Shown here: positions 52,370-60,217 of the stretch, piece by piece | Position numbering within the stretch: the first letter of the stretch is position 1 | Layout: each line of letters starts with the position of its first letter | Assembly: GCA_019187085.1 (NCBI GenBank) | Contig: JABARS010000001.1 | Span: 409,819-473,818 of the forward strand | From: Pseudorhodoplanes sp. | GTDB lineage: Bacteria > Pseudomonadota > Alphaproteobacteria > Rhizobiales > Xanthobacteraceae | Direction: 5' to 3' | DNA length: 64,000 nt | The notes under the pieces: model-generated | Database searches by the model: none | The model's input: the letters and a program-made list of their open reading frames with translations, nothing else | What the model was told of the DNA's origin: nothing | Position numbers and translations under genes: made by a program

Positions 52370-53737
52370 TTACATCGTGCGCTTCTGCGGCTCCCAGTTC
52401 CGTTCGAGATTGTCGATCAGATCTTGGTCGTACAGACACTGGCTTTGCTGCCAGCAATACACCGCCATGTAATGGCGGAACGCCGACAACGGCTCCTCGC
52501 CGACGCGCAGCGCCTTGCGATTGGCGATCGTACTCGCGAAACCGCCGCGGACCATCTGCGCAGTATTTCTGGCGATGGCTTCGTCCATGCGATCGGCCGG
52601 CACGACCTCGTCGCAGAGCATGTCGCCCTCCGGAGTCCCGGCCGGGAACGACCTCTCGAAATATATTCCATGGCGCGCGAGCTGAATGCCGACGAGCCGC
52701 GGGAATCGCAGATTGGCGAAGCCGGGGATGAAGCCCTCCTTGCTGGCGGGCAGATTGAAATAGGCGCCAGGTTCGGCGATCACGCGATCCATAACGCACA
52801 GGATCTGGCATCCGCCGCCGATGGCGAACTGCTCAACCGCCGCAAGCCACGGCTTCTCGACGAAATCCTCCAGCAGCTCGTGACAGGTCTGCGAACACCA
52901 GAGGCCGCGATACATCTTGTTGAGCAGCCCGAGCTCGCGCTCGAGAAGGAATTCGACCAGCGAGATACGACCGTAATAGAGATGCGTGAGATTGATGCCC
53001 GAATTGAACACGCGCTTGCCGGGATATTTGGGGTGATCGACGAAGCCGCCCCTGAGCACTCCGACCTTGATCTGCTCGTCGAGCAGGACCAGATCCACCG
53101 CCGTCTCCAGCGCGGCGACCGCGACATCGTCCTCCGCATTCAGGAACTTTCTGTTGGTGAGCGTGACTTCGCCGACGGATCCCTTGCGCGCGGCCGTGGC
53201 CGCGCCGAGATCGACAAAACCGCTCCGCCTGAATTCGGCGAGCCTGTCCTGCGCGTTGCGCTTGGGCCGCAGCATTGCGTGGATCATGTGAAGACCGCAT
53301 TGCGGATCGGCGAAAACGTGCGCCATGAACAGACCCTGGTCGATCTCGCGCCCCTCTTTCCCGGATTGGCGCTGCAGCGCGCGCTCCTGATCGATGTGCC
53401 GCCGCGTCGGCAGCAGGCCGGGATATTTCTCGGCCGCCTCGTAGACCAGCTCGGACACCCGCAGATGCCGCGTGTGGTTCGCGGTCAGCCGCGCATACAT
53501 GTCTTTTGCGTACCGCGCGAAGAACGCCTGCCGCGCGCCGCGCGCCTCCTGCAGCACAGCCCGCACGTTGCTGCGTGCCTGCGCATCCCGGGTTCCGGCC
53601 GCGCCGTAGCCCTCAATCCGCTGCTCGACCGCGGCGAAATAGGCGCCAGCGGCTCGGACATCGTCGTCGAATGTCGAATCGAATGTCGGAGTGGAAGTGA
53701 ACCCGGATTCGGCGTCGTGCGGCAAGGCGGCTGGCAT
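52370..53737 (-). CDS. DpgC-like (3,5-dihydroxyphenyl)acetyl-CoA 1,2-dioxygenase
   Basis: A 455-residue crotonase-fold protein with the long helical N-terminal domain of DpgC. Key blocks are EIDQGLFMAHVFADPQ near 131, FLNAEDDVAVAALETAVDL near 198-216, RVFNSGINLTHLYYGRI near 242-258, AVEQFAIGGGCQILCVMD near 300-317 and YFNLPASKEGFIPG near 326. DpgC uses O2 without metal or flavin to turn a dihydroxyphenylacetyl-CoA into an arylglyoxylate, known from vancomycin-type antibiotic synthesis. Here it lies beside a 2-oxoacid dehydrogenase that could take such a product. The AT-rich stretch near 53775-53815 probably holds its promoter. Confidence 0.8.
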   Translation of the reverse strand: MPAALPHDAESGFTSTPTFDSTFDDDVRAAGAYFAAVEQRIEGYGAAGTRDAQARSNVRAVLQEARGARQAFFARYAKDMYARLTANHTRHLRVSELVYEAAEKYPGLLPTRRHIDQERALQRQSGKEGREIDQGLFMAHVFADPQCGLHMIHAMLRPKRNAQDRLAEFRRSGFVDLGAATAARKGSVGEVTLTNRKFLNAEDDVAVAALETAVDLVLLDEQIKVGVLRGGFVDHPKYPGKRVFNSGINLTHLYYGRISLVEFLLERELGLLNKMYRGLWCSQTCHELLEDFVEKPWLAAVEQFAIGGGCQILCVMDRVIAEPGAYFNLPASKEGFIPGFANLRFPRLVGIQLARHGIYFERSFPAGTPEGDMLCDEVVPADRMDEAIARNTAQMVRGGFASTIANRKALRVGEEPLSAFRHYMAVYCWQQSQCLYDQDLIDNLERNWEPQKRTM

Positions 53738-53893
53738 CAGTGACTCCCTGTTCGCGGCCGTCGGAAACGGACGCTTTGGTCTTCTTTATAGGATTTTATT
53801 TTATGCAAGGGGACCGCGAGGGGCCATCGGATTTTTGTCACATGGGCGGCGCGACCCCCGCCGCCTCGATACGGCGCGGACGCGTGTCGGCGA

Positions 53894-53953
53894 CGGCAAG
53901 ACTCGAACGTTCTTCGGTTCGGGAGGAGCGCTGCTCTAATCCGGCTGAATTAC
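53894..53953 (-). pseudogene. Degenerate tRNA-Arg copy
   Basis: About 60 bases in the same orientation as the intact tRNA-Arg(CCU) 1.4 kb away. Shared blocks are CGGCAAGACTCGAAC (T-arm), TTCGGTT, CGCTGCTCTA and TCCGGCTGA (D-arm). The variable and anticodon loops differ, small gaps occur and the acceptor stem is not complementary, so it is not functional. It may be an attachment-site remnant of an integrated element or decayed duplication. The surrounding interval 53738-54135 has no gene. Confidence 0.7.
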
Positions 53954-54135
53954 GAAATCGCACCTGCCGACAGCGCACCGGCTCCGCGCCGACTTTGCAG
54001 GCGCGTGCGTTTAGAACCGCGTGCCCTTCTGCCTTTGCCGCGCCGATAGCCTTGGGAACAGATTTTTGATTCCGCACGCGCGGAACCTCAAAGCCTTTGC
54101 ATCCGTTCTGAAGCGGGGGAACGAAGGAGAAAACC

Positions 54136-54363
54136 ATGACCCGCATTCTTGCCATCGCCGCTTTCGCGGCTGGTCTTGCCACGGCAGCTTCCGCGCAGAC
54201 CACCCAATTCTATGTGGTGCAGGATACGACGACGAAGAAGTGCACGGTCGTCGACAAAAAACCCACGACCACGACCACCGTCGTTGTCGGCGACGGCGTA
54301 TACAAGACCCGCACCGAAGCCGAAACCGGAATGAAATCAGTCAAGATCTGCAAGACGAATTGA
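54136..54363 (+). CDS. Small secreted protein of unknown function
   Basis: A 75-residue protein with a signal peptide (ending TAASAQT) and a short Thr/Lys/Val-rich mature part containing two Cys (KKCTVVD and KICKTN). GAAGGAG precedes the ATG. I recognise no family, although small exported proteins of this look are common in Bradyrhizobium relatives. Confidence 0.7.
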   Translation: MTRILAIAAFAAGLATAASAQTTQFYVVQDTTTKKCTVVDKKPTTTTTVVVGDGVYKTRTEAETGMKSVKICKTN

Positions 54364-54486
54364 TCGGTCGATTTCCGGAACCCGCAACAACGATCGTGTG
54401 TCGGAACCGGCAGCGACCTGCACGGTTACCCACCAGGTTGTTTGTTCAATGAAAAGCCAAAGAGGGGAACCACAAGGAGAGTATCG

Positions 54487-55155
54487 ATGAAACATGCATT
54501 ACTGAGTTCCGCTGCGGCGCTTCTTCTGTTCGCGGGAACGACCATTGCTTTCGCCCAAGACAGGGGTCCGGGCGCAGGCGCAGCACCGGCTCCGTCGATG
54601 CGGGGCGCAGGCGACATCAAGGGCGGCTCCGAAATGAAGGGCGGCTCCGATTTGCGCGGCTCGCCTCAGGGCGGCACCTCGACACAGGCTCCCGCCGGCA
54701 CAACAGGCCAGGCGCCGGGCCGTGACGCGGCGCCCGCCAGCAAGGCGCCCGGCGACTCCAGGCCGGCGGGCCAGACTCAGGATAAGGCCGCGCCGAAGGC
54801 GACGACTGGCGACAACAAGTCCGATCCGCAGCCCTCGACCAGGTCCGACACCCAAAGCGATCGGGGAGCGACCACGGGTCAGGGCGCGGCCGGCACTTCG
54901 GCTTCCCTCACGCAGGAGCAGCGGACGAAGATCAGCACCACGATCAAGCGAACCAACGTCAAGCCCGTGACCAACGTGAATTTCAACGTCACAGTTGGCG
55001 CGGTCGTCCCGCGCACGGTGGAACTGCATCCGCTGCCGGCGACGGTGATCGAAGTCTATCCGCAGTGGCGCGGATACCGCTTCGTCCTCGTCAGCGACGA
55101 GATCATCATCATCGAACCGTCGAGCTACAAGATCGTCGCGGTGATCGCGGTCTGA
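54487..55155 (+). CDS. DUF1236 domain protein, exported
   Basis: A 222-residue exported protein: signal peptide ending TIAFAQD, a long Gly/Ala/Ser/Thr-rich low-complexity stretch (25-140), and a C-terminal DUF1236 domain with the repeat RTVELHPLPATVIEVYPQWRG and YRFVLVSDEIIIIEP. DUF1236 proteins are frequent in Bradyrhizobium-type genomes with unknown role, perhaps at the envelope. AAGGAG precedes the ATG. A strong terminator follows. Confidence 0.85.
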   Translation: MKHALLSSAAALLLFAGTTIAFAQDRGPGAGAAPAPSMRGAGDIKGGSEMKGGSDLRGSPQGGTSTQAPAGTTGQAPGRDAAPASKAPGDSRPAGQTQDKAAPKATTGDNKSDPQPSTRSDTQSDRGATTGQGAAGTSASLTQEQRTKISTTIKRTNVKPVTNVNFNVTVGAVVPRTVELHPLPATVIEVYPQWRGYRFVLVSDEIIIIEPSSYKIVAVIAV

Positions 55156-55225
55156 TCGCACAAAGCTGCCAAGGAAAGCGTTCAAGAAGTGCTTTCAAGG
55201 AGAGTGCCTTGGAAAGCAGCCAAGG

Positions 55226-55256
55226 AAAGGGCGGGCCCGGTGGGCCCGCCCTTTTC
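55226..55256 (+). terminator. Rho-independent terminator after the DUF1236 gene
   Basis: AAAGGGCGGGCCC, a 3-base loop, GGGCCCGCCCTTT then TC: a 13-bp perfect stem with a short T-run. Since the T/A runs are symmetric it could also stop transcription from the other side, after the tRNA. Confidence 0.85.
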
Positions 55257-55316
55257 ATGGCCTGTCGTGCGGAACGCGCCCCGCGCCGCGCCGATCCAAG
55301 CGCACAACGATAATAG

Positions 55317-55393
55317 TGGCGGTCCCGGCAAGACTCGAACTTGCGACCTTCGGTTTAGGAAACCGCTGCTCTATCCGGCTGAGCTACGGGACC
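55317..55393 (-). tRNA. tRNA-Arg (anticodon CCU)
   Basis: A 77-base tRNA with acceptor stem GGTCCCG / CGGGACC, D-arm GCTC...GAGC, anticodon loop TTCCTAA (CCT at positions 34-36), T-arm with GTTCGAGTC and an encoded CCA. The first anticodon-stem pair is G-A. It reads AGG codons. tRNA genes of this kind are common integration sites, and a degraded copy lies 1.4 kb downstream of its 3' end. Confidence 0.95.
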
Positions 55394-55448
55394 GTGGCGG
55401 CTCGTGTAGCACACGCTGCCGGCCGGCGCGAAGCGCAACGCACCTCGC

Positions 55449-55916
55449 TCAATCGCTTGCCAGCGCGCCTGACTGCGCGCGGTCTCCGGGCGCTGCAGGC
55501 TGGGCGCCGCTCTTGGGCGTGCGGGCCGCCGCGGTCGTGCCCGGCGTCTCGCGGCCGCCCGCGGGGGCGCGTGCGGTAGGCGCCGCGCCGCCGACGCGCG
55601 TCGCCACGATTCCGGTCGAGCCCACGAGCCTGCGCCCGTCGCCGGACAGCGTCGCCGTATAGGATGTCGGCCCGGTGATGACGTAGATGTTGCCCGAGCA
55701 GGTCCAGGTCTGGACCGCCACGCACATCGGGCATTTCGGATTGGCCGTGCCGTCGCGGTTCACCCGCGTCGTGCCGCCCGGATAGGTCCAGGTGCCGACA
55801 AACTTGCCGGCGCAACTCGCCGGCGGCGCCGCCAGCCCCGCGCCGGAGCCGGCAAGGAGAAGTCCGCCCGCCGCCGCCAGAACAGAAGCCGCCTTTTTCA
55901 TCGGGCGTCCCGCCAT
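55449..55916 (-). CDS. Exported small protein of unknown function
   Basis: A 155-residue exported protein with a signal peptide (ending GAGLAAPP), a small Cys-containing domain (CAGKFVGTWTYPGGTT, NPKCPMCVAVQTWTCSG) with lipocalin/beta-barrel flavour, and a Pro/Ala-rich tail. The start is not certain: an ATG five codons later (MKKAAS) is also plausible. No family recognised. Confidence 0.65.
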   Translation of the reverse strand: MAGRPMKKAASVLAAAGGLLLAGSGAGLAAPPASCAGKFVGTWTYPGGTTRVNRDGTANPKCPMCVAVQTWTCSGNIYVITGPTSYTATLSGDGRRLVGSTGIVATRVGGAAPTARAPAGGRETPGTTAAARTPKSGAQPAAPGDRAQSGALASD

Positions 55917-56126
55917 CTTCTTCCGAATTTCCCGGCGCACGACGTTAATTGAAACCCCGCCCCCTTTCAAATGCCGGACGGGCGGGAATGGCTGCCCGCA
56001 GGCGGCGTCGGCGCGGGCTTTCTAGTCTCTGGCGGGCTTGCCGGACATCCGGTATTTTCGATCCCGACGCAGGACCGCTCCGACCGGACGACAGCTTCCA
56101 AGAGGCTTCAAGAGGGTGAGGGTGCC

Positions 56127-57581
56127 GTGACCACACGCAACGAACTGACCCGCCGCACCGTGCTCGCCGGCGGCCTGGCCGCCGGGATCACGCCGCTGTT
56201 CGCGCGCTCCGCCGCCGCCAGCGTCGAGGACTATTGCAAGGTCTCGCTGACCCCGATCAAAACACGCCCGGAACGCGCGGTGTCGCTGCGGCGCGTGTCG
56301 GAGGCGCTGGCCGCCGGCAAGCCGGCGCGCTTCGAGGGCCTCACCCGGCTCGACGGCTATGTCGTCGACGACGAGAACAAGGACATCGTGCTGTTCGGCA
56401 TCAGCGAAAGCGGCCAGCCGGAATTGCAGCCGGCCGATTTCATCGTCGCGCTGCGCTCGGCCTATGTGCGCGGCGAGGTCTATCGCAAGAGCGCAGCGAT
56501 CTCGATCGATTCGGAACCGGGCTATTATCGCCGCGTCGACGGCCTGAAGATCACCAACCCGGCCGACCGGCGCCGCTACCAGGAGCTTTGCGCGCTCGCC
56601 GACCTGCGCAAGGTGCGCGTCGACGGCATGCCGCGGCATTGCCGCGTCGCCAAGATCCTGCTCGACGCCGACATCAAGATGAAACAGGTCGCGCAGGGGC
56701 GCGCCAAGCTGCCGATCAGATCGCCGTTCCTCGGCGACTTCGATTCGGAGATCAAGGACTGGCGCGCGGAGATCGCGGCCGGCCGCGATCCGAGCGCGAT
56801 TTCCGGCGCGATCACGCGCTACTGGTTCACGCCCGGCCGCTTCGGCTATGGCGCGCCGGCCGACAATCCCAACATCGTGCGCTTCACCCATGCCCAGGTC
56901 ACGCTGCGGACCGAGGAGGAAGCCGACACGGACAGCGGCCGCAAGAGCACGGGCAAGATCAATTCCTATGCCCGCGCTTTCACCTGCGCCTGGACCGAGC
57001 GCATGGAAGAGGTCTACGGCTCCGAGCCGCTGTGGCAGGAGATGCGCAACATGTATCGCCACTTCGCGATGGCGCGCATCATGCGCGACCTCGACGCCAT
57101 CGAAGCGGCCGGCTTCGATGCCGCTTTCCTGCTCGACGGCTATGAAATCCCGCGCGTGCCGGTGCCCGACACCACCGCCGGCGGCAGCCGCGTGGAAACC
57201 GCCACGCGCCGCGACGGCCGCATGACCTACACTTACGCGCGTTCGACCTGCGGCGGCGTCGATGTCGGCTTCAATAAGCCGCTCGAGAAGCGGCCCGACA
57301 CCGACGGCGACATCTATCTCGCCGGCCGCAATGTACTCGGCTCGCGCCCGGCACCGGTTGCGCTCGCCTGGGCGATCACGCCCGGTGCGCTGAAAGACAT
57401 CGGCAAGCCCTCGACGCCGGTATCGCGGCCGCCGGCAGCGCCCCCCGGCGAGCCCGACCGCTCGCGCTCGCTCGAGGACATGTTCAAGAAGCCCGCGCCG
57501 GGAGCCGCGCCCGGGCCGGCCCCCTCTCCCTCCGCGCCCGCCGACAAGCCGCGCTCGCTGCAGGAATTGTTCAAGACGTAA
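56127..57581 (+). CDS. Exported protein, DUF1598-like
   Basis: A 484-residue protein starting at GTG with a twin-arginine-like leader (TRRTVLAGGLAAG) and signal end near SAAAS. The body contains the blocks CRVAKILLDADIKMKQVAQG and YWFTPGRFGYGA, which I associate with DUF1598 proteins, then a Pro-rich tail with two similar ends RSLEDMFKKP and RSLQELFKT. Function unknown. The DUF assignment is from memory and moderate in confidence. Confidence 0.6.
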   Translation: MTTRNELTRRTVLAGGLAAGITPLFARSAAASVEDYCKVSLTPIKTRPERAVSLRRVSEALAAGKPARFEGLTRLDGYVVDDENKDIVLFGISESGQPELQPADFIVALRSAYVRGEVYRKSAAISIDSEPGYYRRVDGLKITNPADRRRYQELCALADLRKVRVDGMPRHCRVAKILLDADIKMKQVAQGRAKLPIRSPFLGDFDSEIKDWRAEIAAGRDPSAISGAITRYWFTPGRFGYGAPADNPNIVRFTHAQVTLRTEEEADTDSGRKSTGKINSYARAFTCAWTERMEEVYGSEPLWQEMRNMYRHFAMARIMRDLDAIEAAGFDAAFLLDGYEIPRVPVPDTTAGGSRVETATRRDGRMTYTYARSTCGGVDVGFNKPLEKRPDTDGDIYLAGRNVLGSRPAPVALAWAITPGALKDIGKPSTPVSRPPAAPPGEPDRSRSLEDMFKKPAPGAAPGPAPSPSAPADKPRSLQELFKT

Positions 57582-57648
57582 GGTCCCCGGCGTGCGCGCG
57601 CCTGACGGACGCTTTCGGACGCGACATTTGAACGGGCGCACCCGGCGC

Positions 57649-58452
57649 ATGGCGTGTGCGTCGCGTGCGGCGTTCCGGCACGCATCATGGGCGGCGGCTT
57701 TCCTTCTGTGCTGCGTCACCCTGCCCGCACGAAGCGAAGAGCCCTGTCGCCCCGGCGCGCGGAGCGAAACCGTCGCAGCCGGCGCAAACGACGCGCGCAG
57801 CATCCGCCTTGCCGACGGCCGCGAACTGAGGCTCGCCGGCCTTGCCTTTATTGCCTCCTCCGGCACATCCGGTCCCGCCATTGCGCGGCAGGCCACGCGG
57901 ACGCTCGACGAACTCGTACGCGGGCAGACGGTCGTCTGGCATGCGCCGAAGACCACCCCCGACCGCTATGGCCGCATCGCGGCTTATGTCTTCGTCAACC
58001 ATGCCGAAACCCCCGTCCAGTACAACCTGCTGGCGAAGGGGCTGGCGCTTGTCAGTGCCGGGGCCACAGACGCCGACTGCCGCATGGCCCTGCTGCGCGA
58101 GGAAAATGCGGCGCGTACGGCGCGGCTTGGCCTGTGGAGCGGGAGCGGATATGCATTGGCGGCGGCGGACGGCGCGGGACTGCGAGCGAATATCGGCCGG
58201 TTTGCGGTCGTGGAAGGCCAGGTGGTGTCCGTGCGCCGGAGCGGAGGCACGATTTACGTCAATTTCGGCCGCCGCTGGTCGGAGGCCCTGACGGTGACGA
58301 TCACGCGCCGGCAGGAACCGGCATTCGCCGCCGCGGGGCTCGCCCCACGAACTTTTGAAGGGCGGCGGCTGCGCGTCCGCGGCACGATCGATCTGCGCAA
58401 CGGTCCGGTGATTGCGGCCGCCGGACCCGAGCAGATCGAGTTCGAACCCTGA
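57649..58452 (+). CDS. Thermonuclease (SNase-like) family exported protein
   Basis: A 267-residue protein with a signal peptide (ending LPARSEE) and an SNase-like OB-fold: SIRLADGRELRLAGL, TPDRYGRIAAYVF and NLLAKGLALVS, ending with a second OB-like strand region. The catalytic Arg and Asp of staphylococcal nuclease are not fully evident, so activity is uncertain. A GTG start 19 codons upstream is an alternative. It follows the DUF1598-like gene and precedes the M48 peptidase gene, probably in one transcript. Confidence 0.7.
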   Translation: MACASRAAFRHASWAAAFLLCCVTLPARSEEPCRPGARSETVAAGANDARSIRLADGRELRLAGLAFIASSGTSGPAIARQATRTLDELVRGQTVVWHAPKTTPDRYGRIAAYVFVNHAETPVQYNLLAKGLALVSAGATDADCRMALLREENAARTARLGLWSGSGYALAAADGAGLRANIGRFAVVEGQVVSVRRSGGTIYVNFGRRWSEALTVTITRRQEPAFAAAGLAPRTFEGRRLRVRGTIDLRNGPVIAAAGPEQIEFEP

Positions 58453-58491
58453 TTCCCGCCGCCGACGACACGCCGACGCCGAACGATTGAC

Positions 58492-59997
58492 ATGAGCGCC
58501 CGCAGCCACAGCCCGATTTCCGCATCGCGCGCCGTCCACGCCGGCCGGCGCCTGCGGCTGGCGCACGGCCTAGCGCTTGTTCTCGCGCTCGGCCTTGCCG
58601 GCTGTTCGGGCGGAGCGGCGTTGCTCGAGCGGCAGGTTTCGCTCCCCGAGCCGCCCAAGCTGCAGACCGACAACAAGCCGACTGCCGCCGAACGCGAGCA
58701 CCAGCGCATCCTCGCCGCCTATGGCCGCACCTATGAGGACGCGAGGCTGCAGCCCCTGATCGACCGCACGGTGGCCAAGCTCGTGGCCGCCTCCGAGCGG
58801 CCCGACCTGCGCTATGAGGTGATCATCCTCAATTCGCCGGCGATCAACGCCTTCGCGCTGCCGACCGGCCAGCTCTACATCACGCGCGGGCTCATCGCGC
58901 TCGCCAACGACACGTCCGAGCTCGCCTCGGTGCTCTCGCACGAGATGGCGCACGTGATCGCCCGCCACGCCGCGATCCGCGAGGACCAGGTGCGGCAGGC
59001 CGCCCTCGTCAGCCGCGTGGCGAGCGACATCCTCGCCGATCCGGCCATGGGCGCGCTCGCGCTCGCCAAGTCCAAGATCGCGATCGCGAGCTTCTCGCGG
59101 GCGCAGGAATTCGAAGCCGACGGCATCGGGGTCGGCATTTCCTCGCGCGCCGGCTACGACCCCTACGGCGCGGTGCGCTTTCTGTCTTCCATGGGCCGCA
59201 ACGCCGCGCTGAAGGCGGCAGCCGCGAAAATCGACCCGCATTCGCTCGACTTCCTCTCCTCGCATCCGGCGACGCCCGAGCGCATCCGCAATGCGCAGCT
59301 CAATGCCCGCCAGTATGTCGCGCCCGGTCCCGGCGCGCGCGAGAAGGACGATTATCTCGCCGGTCTCGACGGCCTGATGTTCGGCGAGGATCCGAGCGAG
59401 GGCTTCGTGCGCGGGCGGCGCTTCCTGCATCCCAAGCTCGGCTTCACCTTCACCGCGCCGGAAGGCTATGTGCTCGACAATACCGCACAGGCGGTGTTCG
59501 GCGTGCGCGACGGGGGCGAGCGCGCGCTGCGGCTCGATATCGTACGCGTGCCGGCCGACCAGCCGCTGCCGGACTATCTGCTCTCGGGCTGGATCGAGGG
59601 CATCGACGCCCAGAGCATGGACGAAACCACGATCAACGGTTTCAAGGCGGCGACCGCGGCCGCAAAGAACGACCAGTGGGCGTTCCGCCTCTATGCGGTG
59701 CGCGCGGGCAGCGAGGTCTACCGCATGATTTTCGCGGCCAAGACGATGTCGCCGGATTTTGACCGCCAGGCGCGCGAGACCATGGCGAGCTTCCGCCGGC
59801 TGACGCGCGCGGAGGCCGCCGCCGCGCGGCCGCTGCGGCTGCGCATCGTCACGGCCGGCCCGAACGACACGGTGGAGACGCTTGCCCAGCGCATGGCGGG
59901 CGGCGAGCACGCGGTCGAACGCCTGCGCGTGCTCAACGGGCTCGACGCGAACGACAGGCTCAAGCCCGGCGACCGCGTGAAGATCGTGGTGGAGTGA
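58492..59997 (+). CDS. M48 family metallopeptidase lipoprotein (BepA/YcaL-like)
   Basis: A 501-residue lipoprotein with lipobox LAGC, the zinc motif LSHEMAHVIARH near 145-156 and the third ligand in AQEFEADGIG near 205. After the protease domain comes SSHPATPERI and a C-terminal region ending in a LysM-like motif (LAQRMAGG ... NDRLKPGDRVKIVV). BepA-type proteases tend outer-membrane protein assembly in the periplasm. Strongly supported by its motifs. Confidence 0.9.
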   Translation: MSARSHSPISASRAVHAGRRLRLAHGLALVLALGLAGCSGGAALLERQVSLPEPPKLQTDNKPTAAEREHQRILAAYGRTYEDARLQPLIDRTVAKLVAASERPDLRYEVIILNSPAINAFALPTGQLYITRGLIALANDTSELASVLSHEMAHVIARHAAIREDQVRQAALVSRVASDILADPAMGALALAKSKIAIASFSRAQEFEADGIGVGISSRAGYDPYGAVRFLSSMGRNAALKAAAAKIDPHSLDFLSSHPATPERIRNAQLNARQYVAPGPGAREKDDYLAGLDGLMFGEDPSEGFVRGRRFLHPKLGFTFTAPEGYVLDNTAQAVFGVRDGGERALRLDIVRVPADQPLPDYLLSGWIEGIDAQSMDETTINGFKAATAAAKNDQWAFRLYAVRAGSEVYRMIFAAKTMSPDFDRQARETMASFRRLTRAEAAAARPLRLRIVTAGPNDTVETLAQRMAGGEHAVERLRVLNGLDANDRLKPGDRVKIVVE

Positions 59998-60001
59998 GAC
60001 T

Positions 60002-60217
60002 ATGACCGATATAGAACCGCGACCAAGTGATGTTAATTTTGACGACTGGAAATCGTCCGTGGATCGCTTGATGAAAATTCGCTACTGCATCGACACAGAC
60101 GATGCCGGATTAGACGATGATCAATTAAGCAGATACTGGACACAGATGTCCTATCCTTTCGAATTTGTCGATTGGTACGGCTCTAAATATGACCTTATCT
60201 TAGCTTCTTCATATTGA
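60002..60217 (+). CDS. Small acidic protein in AT-rich islet
   Basis: A 71-residue acidic protein (many Asp, CIDTDDAGLDDDQLSRYW) with no recognised family. Base composition drops sharply below the flanking genes, as in the HNH gene it overlaps by 9 bp at its 3' end. It may be a partner of the endonuclease or an unrelated passenger. Confidence 0.5.
   Translation: MTDIEPRPSDVNFDDWKSSVDRLMKIRYCIDTDDAGLDDDQLSRYWTQMSYPFEFVDWYGSKYDLILASSY

Noticed and set aside
52370..53737. Annotation as an ordinary enoyl-CoA hydratase.
   Set aside because: The protein is far longer than hydratases and has the helical N-terminal domain and specific motifs of DpgC.
53894..53953. A second functional tRNA-Arg.
   Set aside because: The acceptor stem does not pair and the anticodon region has changed length and sequence, so it is listed as a remnant.
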